Source: Lysobacterales bacterium
GTDB lineage: Bacteria > Pseudomonadota > Gammaproteobacteria > Xanthomonadales > SZUA-36
Direction: 5' to 3'
Assembly: GCA_014238945.1 (NCBI GenBank)
Contig: JABAAB010000075.1
Location: 1-49,433 of the forward strand
DNA: 49,433 nt
This document shows positions 37,136-48,422 of this stretch, in pieces. Each line of letters begins with the position of its first letter. The stretch's first letter is position 1. The notes beneath the pieces are model-generated. The model saw nothing but the letters and a program-made list of their open reading frames with translations, was not told where the DNA came from and ran no database searches. The position numbers and the translations under genes are program-made.

Positions 37136-38563
37136 TCAGTTGCCTCTGTGAATTGCACGCCGGTCAACATGAAGTGCTGCTTCATGCACAGCCTCCGACA
37201 GGGTTGGATGGGCGTGAACGATACGGGCAAGATCTTCGCTGGCGCCATGGAATTCCATCGCTACGACACACTCTGAAATCAACTCCGAAGCACCCGGTCC
37301 GATGATATGTACACCCAGGATTTCATCTGATTCTTCATCCGCCAGCATCTTGACCATCCCGGCAGCGTCCCCCATTGCCAGGCCACGGCCTGTGGCAGCA
37401 AATGGAAATGATCCAACCCGATAGGAAATAGCTTGCTCGATCAATTCCTGCTCGGTCTTTCCAACCCAGGCAATTTCCGGGTCCGTGTAAACCACCCAGG
37501 GTACAGTATCAAAATGGATATGGGCGGCTTTCCCTGCCATCAATTCAGCAACAGCGATGCCTTCCTCAGAGGCCTTGTGCGCAAGCATCGGTCCACGCAC
37601 GCAATCTCCAATGGCCCAGACCCCCGCCACGGAAGTCCTGGATTGCTCATCCACGCCGATCTGGCCACGTTCGTTCAATTCGACGCCACAATCATCTGCC
37701 AACAGGCCTTCGGTATATGGTTTGCGGCCCACTGCGACCAGCAGGCGGTTGAAACTGATGTTGTCTTCACCTTTCTGGTTTTCAAATGTCACCCGTACTT
37801 CGCCGTCTTCCACGATGGCAGATTTGACCAGTGTACCCAGACGTATGTCCAGACCCTGTCTCTTGAACAGGCGGCCTGCCTGTTTCGCTATGTCCTGATC
37901 AGCTGTCATCAGGAATTCGGGCAGGGCTTCAAGCAGGGTGACTTCAGATCCCAGCCGACTCCATACCGATCCCAGTTCAAGACCGATGACACCGGCACCA
38001 ATCACTCCCAGTCGCTCAGGCACCTCGGTCAAATCGAGTGCACCTTCATTGTCAATTATGAATTCCCCATCAAAGGCCACATTGGGTATTTCGATGGGTA
38101 CTGAACCCGAAGCGAGGATAATGTTGTCTGCGTGCAACAACTGCGCTTCATCCGAGTCATGCGCGGTAAACTCCACCTGCCGGTCCGCCAGTAGTCGTCC
38201 ACGACCATGGAATTGCCTGATTTTATTGGCTTTGAACAATTGGGCTACACCGCCGGTCAGCTTGCTGACTACCTTGTCCTTGCGTGCGATCATGGTGTCG
38301 ATATCGATGCTTGCATCCGTGACATTGATACCATGCGCAGCGTAGTCATTGTTCAGGTGATGAAAATGCTTGCTGCTGTCCAACAGCGCCTTGGAAGGGA
38401 TACAACCGACATTCAGACAGGTGCCACCCAGTGCCGCCTTGCCATCCCTGGCGGTGGTCATATCGATGCAGGCGGTGTTTAAACCCAGTTGTGCGGCCCT
38501 GATTGCGGCCACGTAACCCCCCGGTCCGCCACCAATTACAATTAAATCAAATTTTTCTGTCAT
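37136..38563 (-). CDS. lpd: Dihydrolipoyl dehydrogenase
   Basis: A 475-residue FAD disulfide reductase with the FAD motif GGGPGGYVAA, the redox pair in GGTCLNVGCIPSK (Cys49, Cys54), the NAD-binding GAGVIGLELG and the C-terminal His-Glu dyad in HAHPTLSE. It reoxidises the lipoyl groups of the 2-oxoglutarate dehydrogenase complex, and likely of others. It starts 19 bp after sucB. Confidence 0.96.
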   Translation of the reverse strand: MTEKFDLIVIGGGPGGYVAAIRAAQLGLNTACIDMTTARDGKAALGGTCLNVGCIPSKALLDSSKHFHHLNNDYAAHGINVTDASIDIDTMIARKDKVVSKLTGGVAQLFKANKIRQFHGRGRLLADRQVEFTAHDSDEAQLLHADNIILASGSVPIEIPNVAFDGEFIIDNEGALDLTEVPERLGVIGAGVIGLELGSVWSRLGSEVTLLEALPEFLMTADQDIAKQAGRLFKRQGLDIRLGTLVKSAIVEDGEVRVTFENQKGEDNISFNRLLVAVGRKPYTEGLLADDCGVELNERGQIGVDEQSRTSVAGVWAIGDCVRGPMLAHKASEEGIAVAELMAGKAAHIHFDTVPWVVYTDPEIAWVGKTEQELIEQAISYRVGSFPFAATGRGLAMGDAAGMVKMLADEESDEILGVHIIGPGASELISECVVAMEFHGASEDLARIVHAHPTLSEAVHEAALHVDRRAIHRGN

Positions 38564-38582
38564 TTCAATTTCCAGGTCAGGG

Positions 38583-39758
38583 CTACAGGTTCAGCAGCAG
38601 ACGTGTGGGGTCTTCCAGGGCGTCTTTTACTGCAACCAGGAACAAAACCGCATCCTTGCCGTCGATGATTCGATGGTCATAACTCAGGGCTATGAACATC
38701 ATAGGGCGGGCAACAATTTCACCCTCCACCACCACGGGCCGTTGTTTTATCGTGTGCATACCCAGAATTGCGCTTTGTGGTGGATTCAACAGGGGTGTCG
38801 AAAGCAGTGATCCGAAGGTGCCGCCATTGGTGATGGTAAATGTTCCACCCTGTAAATCAGCGAGCGTTATCGAACCATCCCGGGCTGCCCCGGCAAAATC
38901 ACGTATACCCTGTTCAATTTCTGCCAGTGTCATGTGTTCGGCATTGCGAATGACAGGTACCATCAACCCCCGCTCAGTCGACACGGCTATGCCGATATCC
39001 TGGTAGCCGTGAAAAACCATTTCATCACCTTCAAGTGATGCATTGACAACCGGGTATTTTTGCAGCGCATCACAGACTGCCTTTACAAAGAACGACATCA
39101 GACCCAGCTTGGTACCGTGTTTGTTTTGAAACGCCTCCTTGTGCTTTCGACGAATATCCATGACTGCTTTTAGGTCTACCTCGTTAAAGGAGGTCAGGAT
39201 CGCCGCGGTGTTCTGGGCCTCTTTCATCCGTTCGGCCACTCGCGAACGAAGGCGGGTCATCTTGACACGCTCCTCGGGCCGACTTCCCTGCACTGGACCA
39301 CCGGCGACGTAGTTGATTACATCACCCTTGGTGATGCGTCCACCGCGTCCGGTTCCGGCCACCTGGCTGATGTCTGCCTGTTGTTCTTCGGCCAGGCGTC
39401 GGGCAGCGGGACTGGGTCGTGCGCTGTCAGTGACAGACACTGAAGAATCCACTGCCGGAGATTCCACTTCTGGAGATTCCGCCTGTGCTGTAGATTCCAA
39501 ATTTGCCGGAGTATCCACCGAGCCTTCCTCAATGATGCCGAGCAACTCATCATTGGTCACGGTTTCACCGCTGTCACGCACAATTTTTTTGAGGATCCCG
39601 TTCACGGGCGACGGGACTTCCAGGACAACCTTGTCGGTTTCCAGATCAACGAGATTTTCATCCCGGACAACGGTATCTCCGGGCTGTTTGTGCCAGGCGG
39701 CAACCGTTGCATCAGCGACTGATTCAGGGAGAACGGGAACTTTAACTTCAATAGTCAT
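38583..39758 (-). CDS. sucB: Dihydrolipoyllysine-residue succinyltransferase (E2o)
   Basis: A 391-residue E2 from the ATG at 39758; an in-frame ATG at 39776 would add six residues. Residues 1-75 are a lipoyl domain with Lys43 in [11 protein letters not shown], residues about 105-145 are the E1/E3-binding domain ([12 protein letters not shown]), and residues about 160-391 are the catalytic acyltransferase domain with His362 and Asp366 in [13 protein letters not shown]. The linker has three ES-P-V/A repeats (S-P-E-V-E-S-P-A-V). It succinylates CoA in the TCA cycle. Confidence 0.96.
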   Translation of the reverse strand: MTIEVKVPVLPESVADATVAAWHKQPGDTVVRDENLVDLETDKVVLEVPSPVNGILKKIVRDSGETVTNDELLGIIEEGSVDTPANLESTAQAESPEVESPAVDSSVSVTDSARPSPAARRLAEEQQADISQVAGTGRGGRITKGDVINYVAGGPVQGSRPEERVKMTRLRSRVAERMKEAQNTAAILTSFNEVDLKAVMDIRRKHKEAFQNKHGTKLGLMSFFVKAVCDALQKYPVVNASLEGDEMVFHGYQDIGIAVSTERGLMVPVIRNAEHMTLAEIEQGIRDFAGAARDGSITLADLQGGTFTITNGGTFGSLLSTPLLNPPQSAILGMHTIKQRPVVVEGEIVARPMMFIALSYDHRIIDGKDAVLFLVAVKDALEDPTRLLLNL

Positions 39759-39804
39759 CTTGATTCTCTGATCCATTTAGAGATCATATTTAATGCTCTT
39801 TTAT

Positions 39805-42627
39805 TCATTGTCTGAGACCACTGCCCATACTGAGTGCTTCTTCAACCAGTGTAGCTTGCTCCGTGGTATGCATGGCGAAGTAACCGGCTGCCGGGGAGGC
39901 GGAGCTGGCCCTGCCGGTGTAATACAGGTTCTGACCATCTTGCATACTTGCGATGAGTTTGTGCCGGCAACGATACCATGCCCCCTGGTTCTGAGGTTCT
40001 TCCTGGCACCAGGCGATCTCGTTGCAGCTGGGGTAGCTTGCCAGCAAATTGGACAATTCCTCGCGAGGGAACGGGTACAACTGCTCGATCCGTGCAATGG
40101 CGAGATCTTTTTTCCCACTGGCAGCAAGTGCGTTGGCCAGGTCGTAGTACACTTTTCCGGAGCACAGGACCATGCGTTTGACACCGGTTTTGTCTGTACA
40201 ATCCGGGTCGTCAATGACCAGCTGGAAACTGTGCCCGGCCAGGTCCTCCAGCACCGAGGTTGAAGCCTTGTTTCTGAGCAGACTCTTGGGTGTCATGACA
40301 ATCAGCGGTTTGCGGGTTGCCATCAACATCTGTCTGCGAATCATGTGGAACATCTGCGCCGGTGTTGATGGCACGCACAACTGGATATTGTGGTTGGAAC
40401 ACAGCTGAAGAAATCTCTCGAGACGGGCACTGGAGTGTTCCGGGCCCTGTCCTTCGTAACCGTGTGGCAGAAACATGACCAGACCACACAAACGCCCCCA
40501 CTTGGCTTCACCGGAAGTGAGGAACTGGTCTATGACCACCTGCGCACCATTGGCAAAATCGCCAAACTGGGCCTCCCAGATGACCAGTGTATCGGGTGCC
40601 GCCGTTGCATAACCGTACTCGAAGCCAGTGACGGCCTCCTCGGAAAGCAGGGAGTCGATGATGTTGACGTCAACATCGGGGTTGATGTGCTTTAACGGGG
40701 TGTGTGCCACGGCGTCAGCCTGGTTGTGCAATACGGCATGGCGGTGGAAGAATGTTCCACGGCCAGAGTCCTGACCTACCAGGCGTAAACCCTTGCCCTG
40801 TTTGATCAGGGTGGCATAGGCAGCGATTTCACAAAACCCCCAGTCCAGGCGCAGGCTGCCTTGCGACATTTTTTTCCTGTCGTCAATGATCTTCTGTACC
40901 CGCGGGTGCAGGCTGAACCCTTCCGGGAGGTCAGTTAATTGTTCGGAAAGGGCAGTGAGTTCATCGCTGCCAACACCCGTTGCAACCTCGTCGGAACGAT
41001 GTCGGGTCCTGGGGTCAAAGCTGTGCCAGTTGGCAGCGTGTTCGTTGTTTCGCGGATGTGATTCCACGTCGGCAACCTGCTCCCCTGCATCCAGTTGGCG
41101 GCGATATTCGTCCATCAATTTGAGCGGCACATCGGCGTCAATTATGCCCCGCCTGATCAGGTCCTCGGCATACTTTTGACGGGTGGTTTTCATACTCCGG
41201 ATGATCTTGTACATCAGGGGTTGCGTCGCTGCGGGTTCATCCGCCTCGTTGTGACCGTGCCTGCGATAGCAGACCAGATCGATCACCACGTCCCGTTTGA
41301 ATCGCTGGCGGAAATCACAGGCTATTTTCATGATGTGGTGTACCGCTTCGGGATCATCGGCGTTCACATGAAATATGGGTGCGTGCACCATCTTTGCCAC
41401 CGCAGTGCAATACAGGGTCGAACGTGTGTCGGCGATTTTGCTGGTGGTAAAGCCGATCTGGTTGTTGATGATGATATGCAATGTTCCGCCTACGGCAAAA
41501 CCACGTACTTCCGACATCTGGAACAGTTCCATCACCACACCCTGTCCTGAAAATGCGGCATCACCGTGAATCAATATCGGCATCACCTTGTCATGTGTAT
41601 GGTCTTTGCGTCGTACCTGTCGCGCCTTTACGGAACCCAGCACCACGGGATCGACGATTTCCAGGTGCGAGGGATTAAACGCCATGGCCATGTGCACTTC
41701 ACCACCCGCTGTCTGGATGTCGGAGGCAAAACCCAGGTGGTATTTCACGTCACCGGGACGGTCCGGGTCGTGCTCACCGTGTTTCCCCTCAAATTCGTCA
41801 AACAGCATGGAAGGTGATTTGCCAAGGATATTGACCAGTACGTTCAATCTGCCGCGGTGGGCCATACCCATGACGACTTCTTCCACCCCGTTACTGCCCC
41901 CATGCAACATGGTCTCGTGCAGCAGGGGTATCAGGCTGTCACCACCTTCCAGGGAGAAACGTTTTTGACCGACGTAACGTGTGTGCAGGTATTTTTCCAG
42001 ACCTTCGGCAGCAGTTAGCATCTGTAATATGCGCAGCCTTTCCTCATCGCTGACTTCGTAGAAACCCTTCGAGCCTTCCAGTCTGTGTCGTAGCCAGTCG
42101 CGTTTGACGGTATCGACAATATGCATGTATTCAACACCGACGCTTTTGCAATAAACACGCTTGACCAGATCGAGGATCTCAGCCAGCTTCAGTCTTCCGG
42201 GTGCAGCCAGTGAACCCGTATCAAATTCATGCTCCAGATCCGTGTGATCAAGATCGTGAAATTCCAGTTCGAGATCGGCAACCGGATCGTGATGCTGCTT
42301 GCCCAATGGATCCAGTTGGGCATTTTCATGGCCACGTATCCGGTAGGAATTGACCAGGCGGGACACGCCTGCCTGCTTGTGGTCGGTGAATTCTGTACTG
42401 ACACTCGCCGGACCACGGGCTTGCGCAAGTTGCCGGAATCGATCAGCCACCTGCAGGTGACCGGTCTCCGGGTTGCCGGAATCTGGTAGCGAGTCAAAAT
42501 AAACACGCCACTGATCCGGAACCGACATGGGGTCTGTCAGCCATGATTCGTACCAGGCTTCAATATAGGGCGCATTGCCACCATAAAGATGCGAGGTCTG
42601 ATACAACTGCTCCAGTTTTGAGCCCAC
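39805..42627 (-). CDS. sucA: 2-oxoglutarate dehydrogenase E1 component
   Basis: A 940-residue thiamine-dependent dehydrogenase starting at GTG 42627, with GAAGGA about ten bases upstream. The N-terminal segment LYGGNAPYIEAWYESWLTDP is typical of E1o. ThDP/Mg binding is in HGDAAFSGQG and HVNADDPE, and the C-terminal TPKSLLRN segment is conserved. It decarboxylates 2-oxoglutarate and loads succinyl onto SucB. sucCD and sdh genes, often adjacent, are not in this window. Confidence 0.97.
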   Translation of the reverse strand: MGSKLEQLYQTSHLYGGNAPYIEAWYESWLTDPMSVPDQWRVYFDSLPDSGNPETGHLQVADRFRQLAQARGPASVSTEFTDHKQAGVSRLVNSYRIRGHENAQLDPLGKQHHDPVADLELEFHDLDHTDLEHEFDTGSLAAPGRLKLAEILDLVKRVYCKSVGVEYMHIVDTVKRDWLRHRLEGSKGFYEVSDEERLRILQMLTAAEGLEKYLHTRYVGQKRFSLEGGDSLIPLLHETMLHGGSNGVEEVVMGMAHRGRLNVLVNILGKSPSMLFDEFEGKHGEHDPDRPGDVKYHLGFASDIQTAGGEVHMAMAFNPSHLEIVDPVVLGSVKARQVRRKDHTHDKVMPILIHGDAAFSGQGVVMELFQMSEVRGFAVGGTLHIIINNQIGFTTSKIADTRSTLYCTAVAKMVHAPIFHVNADDPEAVHHIMKIACDFRQRFKRDVVIDLVCYRRHGHNEADEPAATQPLMYKIIRSMKTTRQKYAEDLIRRGIIDADVPLKLMDEYRRQLDAGEQVADVESHPRNNEHAANWHSFDPRTRHRSDEVATGVGSDELTALSEQLTDLPEGFSLHPRVQKIIDDRKKMSQGSLRLDWGFCEIAAYATLIKQGKGLRLVGQDSGRGTFFHRHAVLHNQADAVAHTPLKHINPDVDVNIIDSLLSEEAVTGFEYGYATAAPDTLVIWEAQFGDFANGAQVVIDQFLTSGEAKWGRLCGLVMFLPHGYEGQGPEHSSARLERFLQLCSNHNIQLCVPSTPAQMFHMIRRQMLMATRKPLIVMTPKSLLRNKASTSVLEDLAGHSFQLVIDDPDCTDKTGVKRMVLCSGKVYYDLANALAASGKKDLAIARIEQLYPFPREELSNLLASYPSCNEIAWCQEEPQNQGAWYRCRHKLIASMQDGQNLYYTGRASSASPAAGYFAMHTTEQATLVEEALSMGSGLRQ

Positions 42628-42668
42628 GAATTTGGCGTCCTTCGAAATATGTCTGCTATAAAGAAAAC

Positions 42669-42701
42669 AAAGCGTTGGATCCAGACGGATAACAACGCTT
42701 T
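42669..42701 (-). terminator. Stem-loop with T-rich tail between roxA and sucA
   Basis: A 9-bp stem (AAAGCGTTG paired with CAACGCTTT) with a 15-base loop lies in the gap between roxA and sucA, both on the minus strand. On that strand the stem is followed by GTTTTCTTT. It could end the purB-roxA transcript or act as a leader attenuator for sucA. A TATAAT on the minus strand at 42720-42715 precedes it, so both may coexist. Confidence 0.5.
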
Positions 42702-42714
42702 TGACCGACTGTAT

Positions 42715-42720
42715 ATTATA
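42715..42720 (-). promoter_or_regulatory. Putative sucA promoter -10
   Basis: A consensus TATAAT on the minus strand lies 88 bp upstream of the sucA GTG. A TTGCTG-like -35 with 18-bp spacing would fall in the last codons of roxA. The hairpin at 42669-42701 would then be in the 5' leader. Confidence 0.45.
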
Positions 42721-42726
42721 ACTGGC

Positions 42727-45293
<2,567 letters not shown>

Positions 45294-45473
45294 TTAGGCA
45301 GCGTCATGATACCACTGACGCCTGATAATTTAAGCTTGGTGAAAAGTTAAGCCTGCCAAGTCAGTCGTAAAGCAATCGCAAAGTAATCATTGCTGTTTAC
45401 TGTGCAGCGCTGATTGACCCCGTCCGGCTGAATTTTGTGTCTCGCACCGGCGGCTGTGGTGTCTGTCCAAGCG

Positions 45474-45479
45474 TATAAT
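45474..45479 (+). promoter_or_regulatory. Putative fumC promoter -10
   Basis: A consensus TATAAT stands 50 bp before the fumC ATG in the 251-bp gap between divergent purB and fumC. No good -35 is apparent at the usual spacing. The upstream context (GGCTGTGGTGTCTGTCC) resembles that before the icd TATAAT. Confidence 0.45.
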
Positions 45480-45529
45480 ACAAACGTCTGGTCACGTGGG
45501 ATATCACACATCCAACTGGAGTAATCAAC

Positions 45530-46909
45530 ATGAGCAAGACCCGTACCGAACGAGATACCATGGGAGAACTGGAAGTGCCCGTGGATGCCTTGTGGGGCGC
45601 GCAAACACAACGTGCGGTGAATAACTTCCCCATCAGCGGGATCACGGTGCCCAGGGCACTCATCCGGGCACTGGGACTGATCAAGTCTGCTGCTGCGACG
45701 GTCAATTATGATCTTGGGTTACTCGATAGTGAAATCTCCACGGCCATAATCAGTGCGGCCTCCAGGGTGACCAACGGGGATGTGGACATGCATTTCCCGA
45801 TCGATATATTTCAAACCGGTTCGGGTACCAGCACCAATATGAATTGCAACGAGGTCATAGCACAACTGGCCAACAGCGGGGGAACACCGGTGCATCCCAA
45901 TGACCATGTCAATTTGGGACAGAGTTCAAATGACGTCATCCCGACAGCAATCCAGGTCAGTGCCTGTCTCGAGACCGATGCTGCACTGTTGCCTGCACTG
46001 AGGCATTTGCAGCAGGTGCTCGATATCAAGGCAGAAGAATTGGCTGACGTTGTCAAGACCGGACGCACCCACCTGATGGATGCCATGCCGGTCACCTTCG
46101 GGCAGGAACTGCGCGGCTGGTCAGCGCAGATAGAATCCGGTATCGCCCGTATCGAAAATACATTGCAACGGCTCAATCAGTTGCCACAGGGCGGCACCGC
46201 GGTGGGGACAGGTATCAATGCGCACCCTGAGTTTGGTCCACGCATGGCAAAATCATTGCGCAAGTCGACCGGTTTCGATTTTGAGTCCGCGAACAACTAC
46301 TTCGAGGGCATCAGTTCCCAGGATGTGTCGGTGGAGTTGTCCGGTCAGTTAAAAACCGTGGCCTGCAGCCTGATGAAGATTGCCAATGACCTGCGTCTGA
46401 TGAACTCAGGGCCATTGGCCGGTATCGGTGATATTGCACTGCCTGCGTTGCAACCGGGTTCTTCCATCATGCCCGGCAAGGTCAACCCGGTCATACCCGA
46501 GGCAGTTTGCATGGTCTGTGCCCAGGTCATCGGCAACGACGCCACCATCACCATTGGTGGCCACTCAGGAAACTTTCAGCTCAATGTCATGTTGCCGGTG
46601 ATTGCACATAACCTGTTGCAGAGTATTGAGATACTCGCCAGTTCCAGTCGTTTACTGGCCGATTCAGCCATCCGTGATTTTGTCGTCAATATCGATACGG
46701 TCAATGAGGCGCTGGAACGTAATCCGATATTGGTAACCGCGTTGAACCCGGTGATCGGTTATGAAGCCGGTGCCGCGGCTGCCAAGCAGGCCTACAGGGA
46801 AGGGCGTCCCATCCGCGATGTCGCAGGAGAAAATAGCGGGCTTTCCGATGAGGAACTGGACCGTTTGCTGGACCCGCTGGAACTGACCCGTGGCGGTATC
46901 AAGGGCTGA
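45530..46909 (+). CDS. fumC: Class II fumarate hydratase
   Basis: A 459-residue homotetrameric-type fumarase with GGAG before the ATG. Substrate motifs are SSNDVIPTA, the catalytic His in KTGRTHLMDA, and the flexible loop GSSIMPGKVNPVIPEA. The N-terminus (TRTERDTMGELEVPVDALWGAQTQR) is typical of FumC. It interconverts fumarate and malate without iron. Aspartase is related, but the overall pattern fits fumarase. Its last 118 bp are overlapped antisense by imuA. Confidence 0.95.
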   Translation: MSKTRTERDTMGELEVPVDALWGAQTQRAVNNFPISGITVPRALIRALGLIKSAAATVNYDLGLLDSEISTAIISAASRVTNGDVDMHFPIDIFQTGSGTSTNMNCNEVIAQLANSGGTPVHPNDHVNLGQSSNDVIPTAIQVSACLETDAALLPALRHLQQVLDIKAEELADVVKTGRTHLMDAMPVTFGQELRGWSAQIESGIARIENTLQRLNQLPQGGTAVGTGINAHPEFGPRMAKSLRKSTGFDFESANNYFEGISSQDVSVELSGQLKTVACSLMKIANDLRLMNSGPLAGIGDIALPALQPGSSIMPGKVNPVIPEAVCMVCAQVIGNDATITIGGHSGNFQLNVMLPVIAHNLLQSIEILASSSRLLADSAIRDFVVNIDTVNEALERNPILVTALNPVIGYEAGAAAAKQAYREGRPIRDVAGENSGLSDEELDRLLDPLELTRGGIKG

Positions 46910-47595
46910 GACGCCTGGGGCCGGCGGATACAGACATCGGCAGCCGGTCGTTGACCACGGCATTTCAATACCCTGATACGCAGATGTTCGTCATCCGCGC
47001 TCAGCAGTAAACGCAATGCGGCGGGTGAAGAGGCGTTAACAGCCTGCTGCTTGCGGAATATGAATGCGGCCTTCCAGCTGCGTTGCGCTGCCAGTTGCAG
47101 ACGCCGTACTTCGGCAAAAGACAGCGTATCGGGCCACGCCAGTACGGCACCGCCGGGGATACCGCGCAAAACCTGTTCGCAGGCCCATAAGGATTCAGCG
47201 TTGTTGTCGGTACGTACCAGCAACAGCTTGTCCAGTACCAGTCCCTGTGCATACAGCGCGGGCGGGTAGGGGATCCACGGCGGGTCGATCATGATGACCC
47301 AGTGGTCCTGCTGGCTGAGTTGTGCCAGCGCTGGCAACAGTAAACTGAGTTCACCACAACCGGCGTTGTCATGGATCAGTTCGGTGAGTGCACCCTGGGG
47401 CCAGCCATGACCGGGCAGGGCGGCATCCAGCGCGTCATGACCGGTACTGAGTGTTTGTATCTGGTGGGATAACTGCTTTCCCCGCCACAACAATGGATGG
47501 GCATCCAGTTGCGGCCCTGGTAGCGGCTTTGGTTGCGGCCTGGGTTGCGGCCTGGGTTGCGGCCCCAGTTGCGACAGGGGTGTTGCGGCCACCAC
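46792..47595 (-). CDS. imuA: ImuA-type translesion-synthesis accessory protein with extended C-terminus
   Basis: A 267-residue product of the GTG at 47595, which directly abuts the lexA stop (TGAGTG). The central part matches ImuA (a RecA/SulA-like fold): GHDALDAALPGHGWPQGALTEL, MIDPPWIPYPPALYAQGL, LAWPDTLSFAEVRRLQLAA and RIRVLKCRGQRPA. The N-terminus has a Pro/Gln/Arg-rich repeat (QPRPQPRPQPKP) encoded by imperfect 12-bp DNA repeats. After about residue 228 the frame leaves the family pattern and continues for 39 codons opposite fumC. imuB and dnaE2, normally next in the cassette, are absent. The cassette looks truncated at fumC, and the tail is probably read-through. Confidence 0.82.
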   Translation of the reverse strand: MVAATPLSQLGPQPRPQPRPQPKPLPGPQLDAHPLLWRGKQLSHQIQTLSTGHDALDAALPGHGWPQGALTELIHDNAGCGELSLLLPALAQLSQQDHWVIMIDPPWIPYPPALYAQGLVLDKLLLVRTDNNAESLWACEQVLRGIPGGAVLAWPDTLSFAEVRRLQLAAQRSWKAAFIFRKQQAVNASSPAALRLLLSADDEHLRIRVLKCRGQRPAADVCIRRPQASQPLIPPRVSSSGSSKRSSSSSESPLFSPATSRMGRPSL

Positions 47596-48240
47596 TCAGG
47601 TATCCAGTTGCGGGCGGATAACGCCGACGCCGAGACCCTCGATAACCAGTTGCTGGTGACGCAGATCGATCTCAATGGGCGAGTATTCCGGGTTTTCCGG
47701 CAGCAGACTGACCCGGTGGCCTTTGCGCATAAAGCGTTTGACCGTCACCCCGTCATCCAGACGTGCCACCACGATCTGCTTGTTAACCGCCACCGGTGTG
47801 CGGTGCACCGCCAGCAGATCCCCGTCGAGGATACCGGCACCGTGCATGCTGTCGCCCTCGACCCGTAAAAAATAATGCGGCCTGGGTGAAAACATGGATG
47901 GATCCACGTGGTATTCGTTATCGATATTCTCCTGCGCCAGTATCGGGCTACCGGCGGCCACCCGACCGACCAGTGGCAGCGGGGTACGCAGGGTATTCGA
48001 AGGCGGCAGACTGGAACGCGACAGCGCGGTCAGCGTGATACCACGTGAGCAACCGGGCTCGATACGGATCACACCCTTGGTCGCCAACGCCCGCAAATGG
48101 CTTTCCGCCGCATTGGGAGAACGGAATCCGAAATGTCGTGAAAGGTCACTCCTGGTAGGAGGAAATCCAGCAGAATCAATATGATCAAAGATAAAGTTAA
48201 GAATTTCCTTTTGACGCTTTGTCAATGCTTTTATAACCAT
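47596..48240 (-). CDS. lexA: LexA-family SOS repressor
   Basis: A 214-residue repressor from the ATG at 48240. Residues 1-70 form the winged helix that binds SOS boxes (GFPPTRSDLSRHFGFRS). The self-cleavage bond is Ala96-Gly97 in GRVAAGSP, and the latent protease dyad is Ser131 (VEGDSMH) and Lys168 (VTVKRF). It represses damage-response genes and is inactivated by RecA filaments. An ATG at 48279 is in frame, but it would put the SOS box inside the coding sequence. It heads a lexA-imuA operon, so another lexA may exist elsewhere. Confidence 0.93.
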   Translation of the reverse strand: MVIKALTKRQKEILNFIFDHIDSAGFPPTRSDLSRHFGFRSPNAAESHLRALATKGVIRIEPGCSRGITLTALSRSSLPPSNTLRTPLPLVGRVAAGSPILAQENIDNEYHVDPSMFSPRPHYFLRVEGDSMHGAGILDGDLLAVHRTPVAVNKQIVVARLDDGVTVKRFMRKGHRVSLLPENPEYSPIEIDLRHQQLVIEGLGVGVIRPQLDT

Positions 48241-48241
48241 A

Positions 48242-48257
48242 CTGTAAATATATACAG
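48242..48257. promoter_or_regulatory. LexA (SOS) box over the lexA-imuA promoter
   Basis: A perfect CTGT-N8-ACAG operator stands one base upstream of the lexA ATG. It contains the minus-strand -10 hexamer TATATT (48252-48247), which pairs with a -35 TTGAAA at 48275-48270 at exactly 17-bp spacing. Transcription would start near the A of the ATG. LexA binding would cover the -10, giving tight autoregulation. It could also influence the divergent gene at 48423. Confidence 0.92.
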
Positions 48258-48422
48258 TAAATAGGTGTTTTTCAACCATCTGGCAGATATTTAGACAGAT
48301 TCATTTAGCCGGGCTTATTGGTCGGGGCATTTAACCGGTCTCATGTGCTCTGTTCATTTGAGCTATCCTTTGCCCGCGCAGAACCAAAGCATCGTCATCT
48401 CTTTCCTTGCAGGGAATATTAT

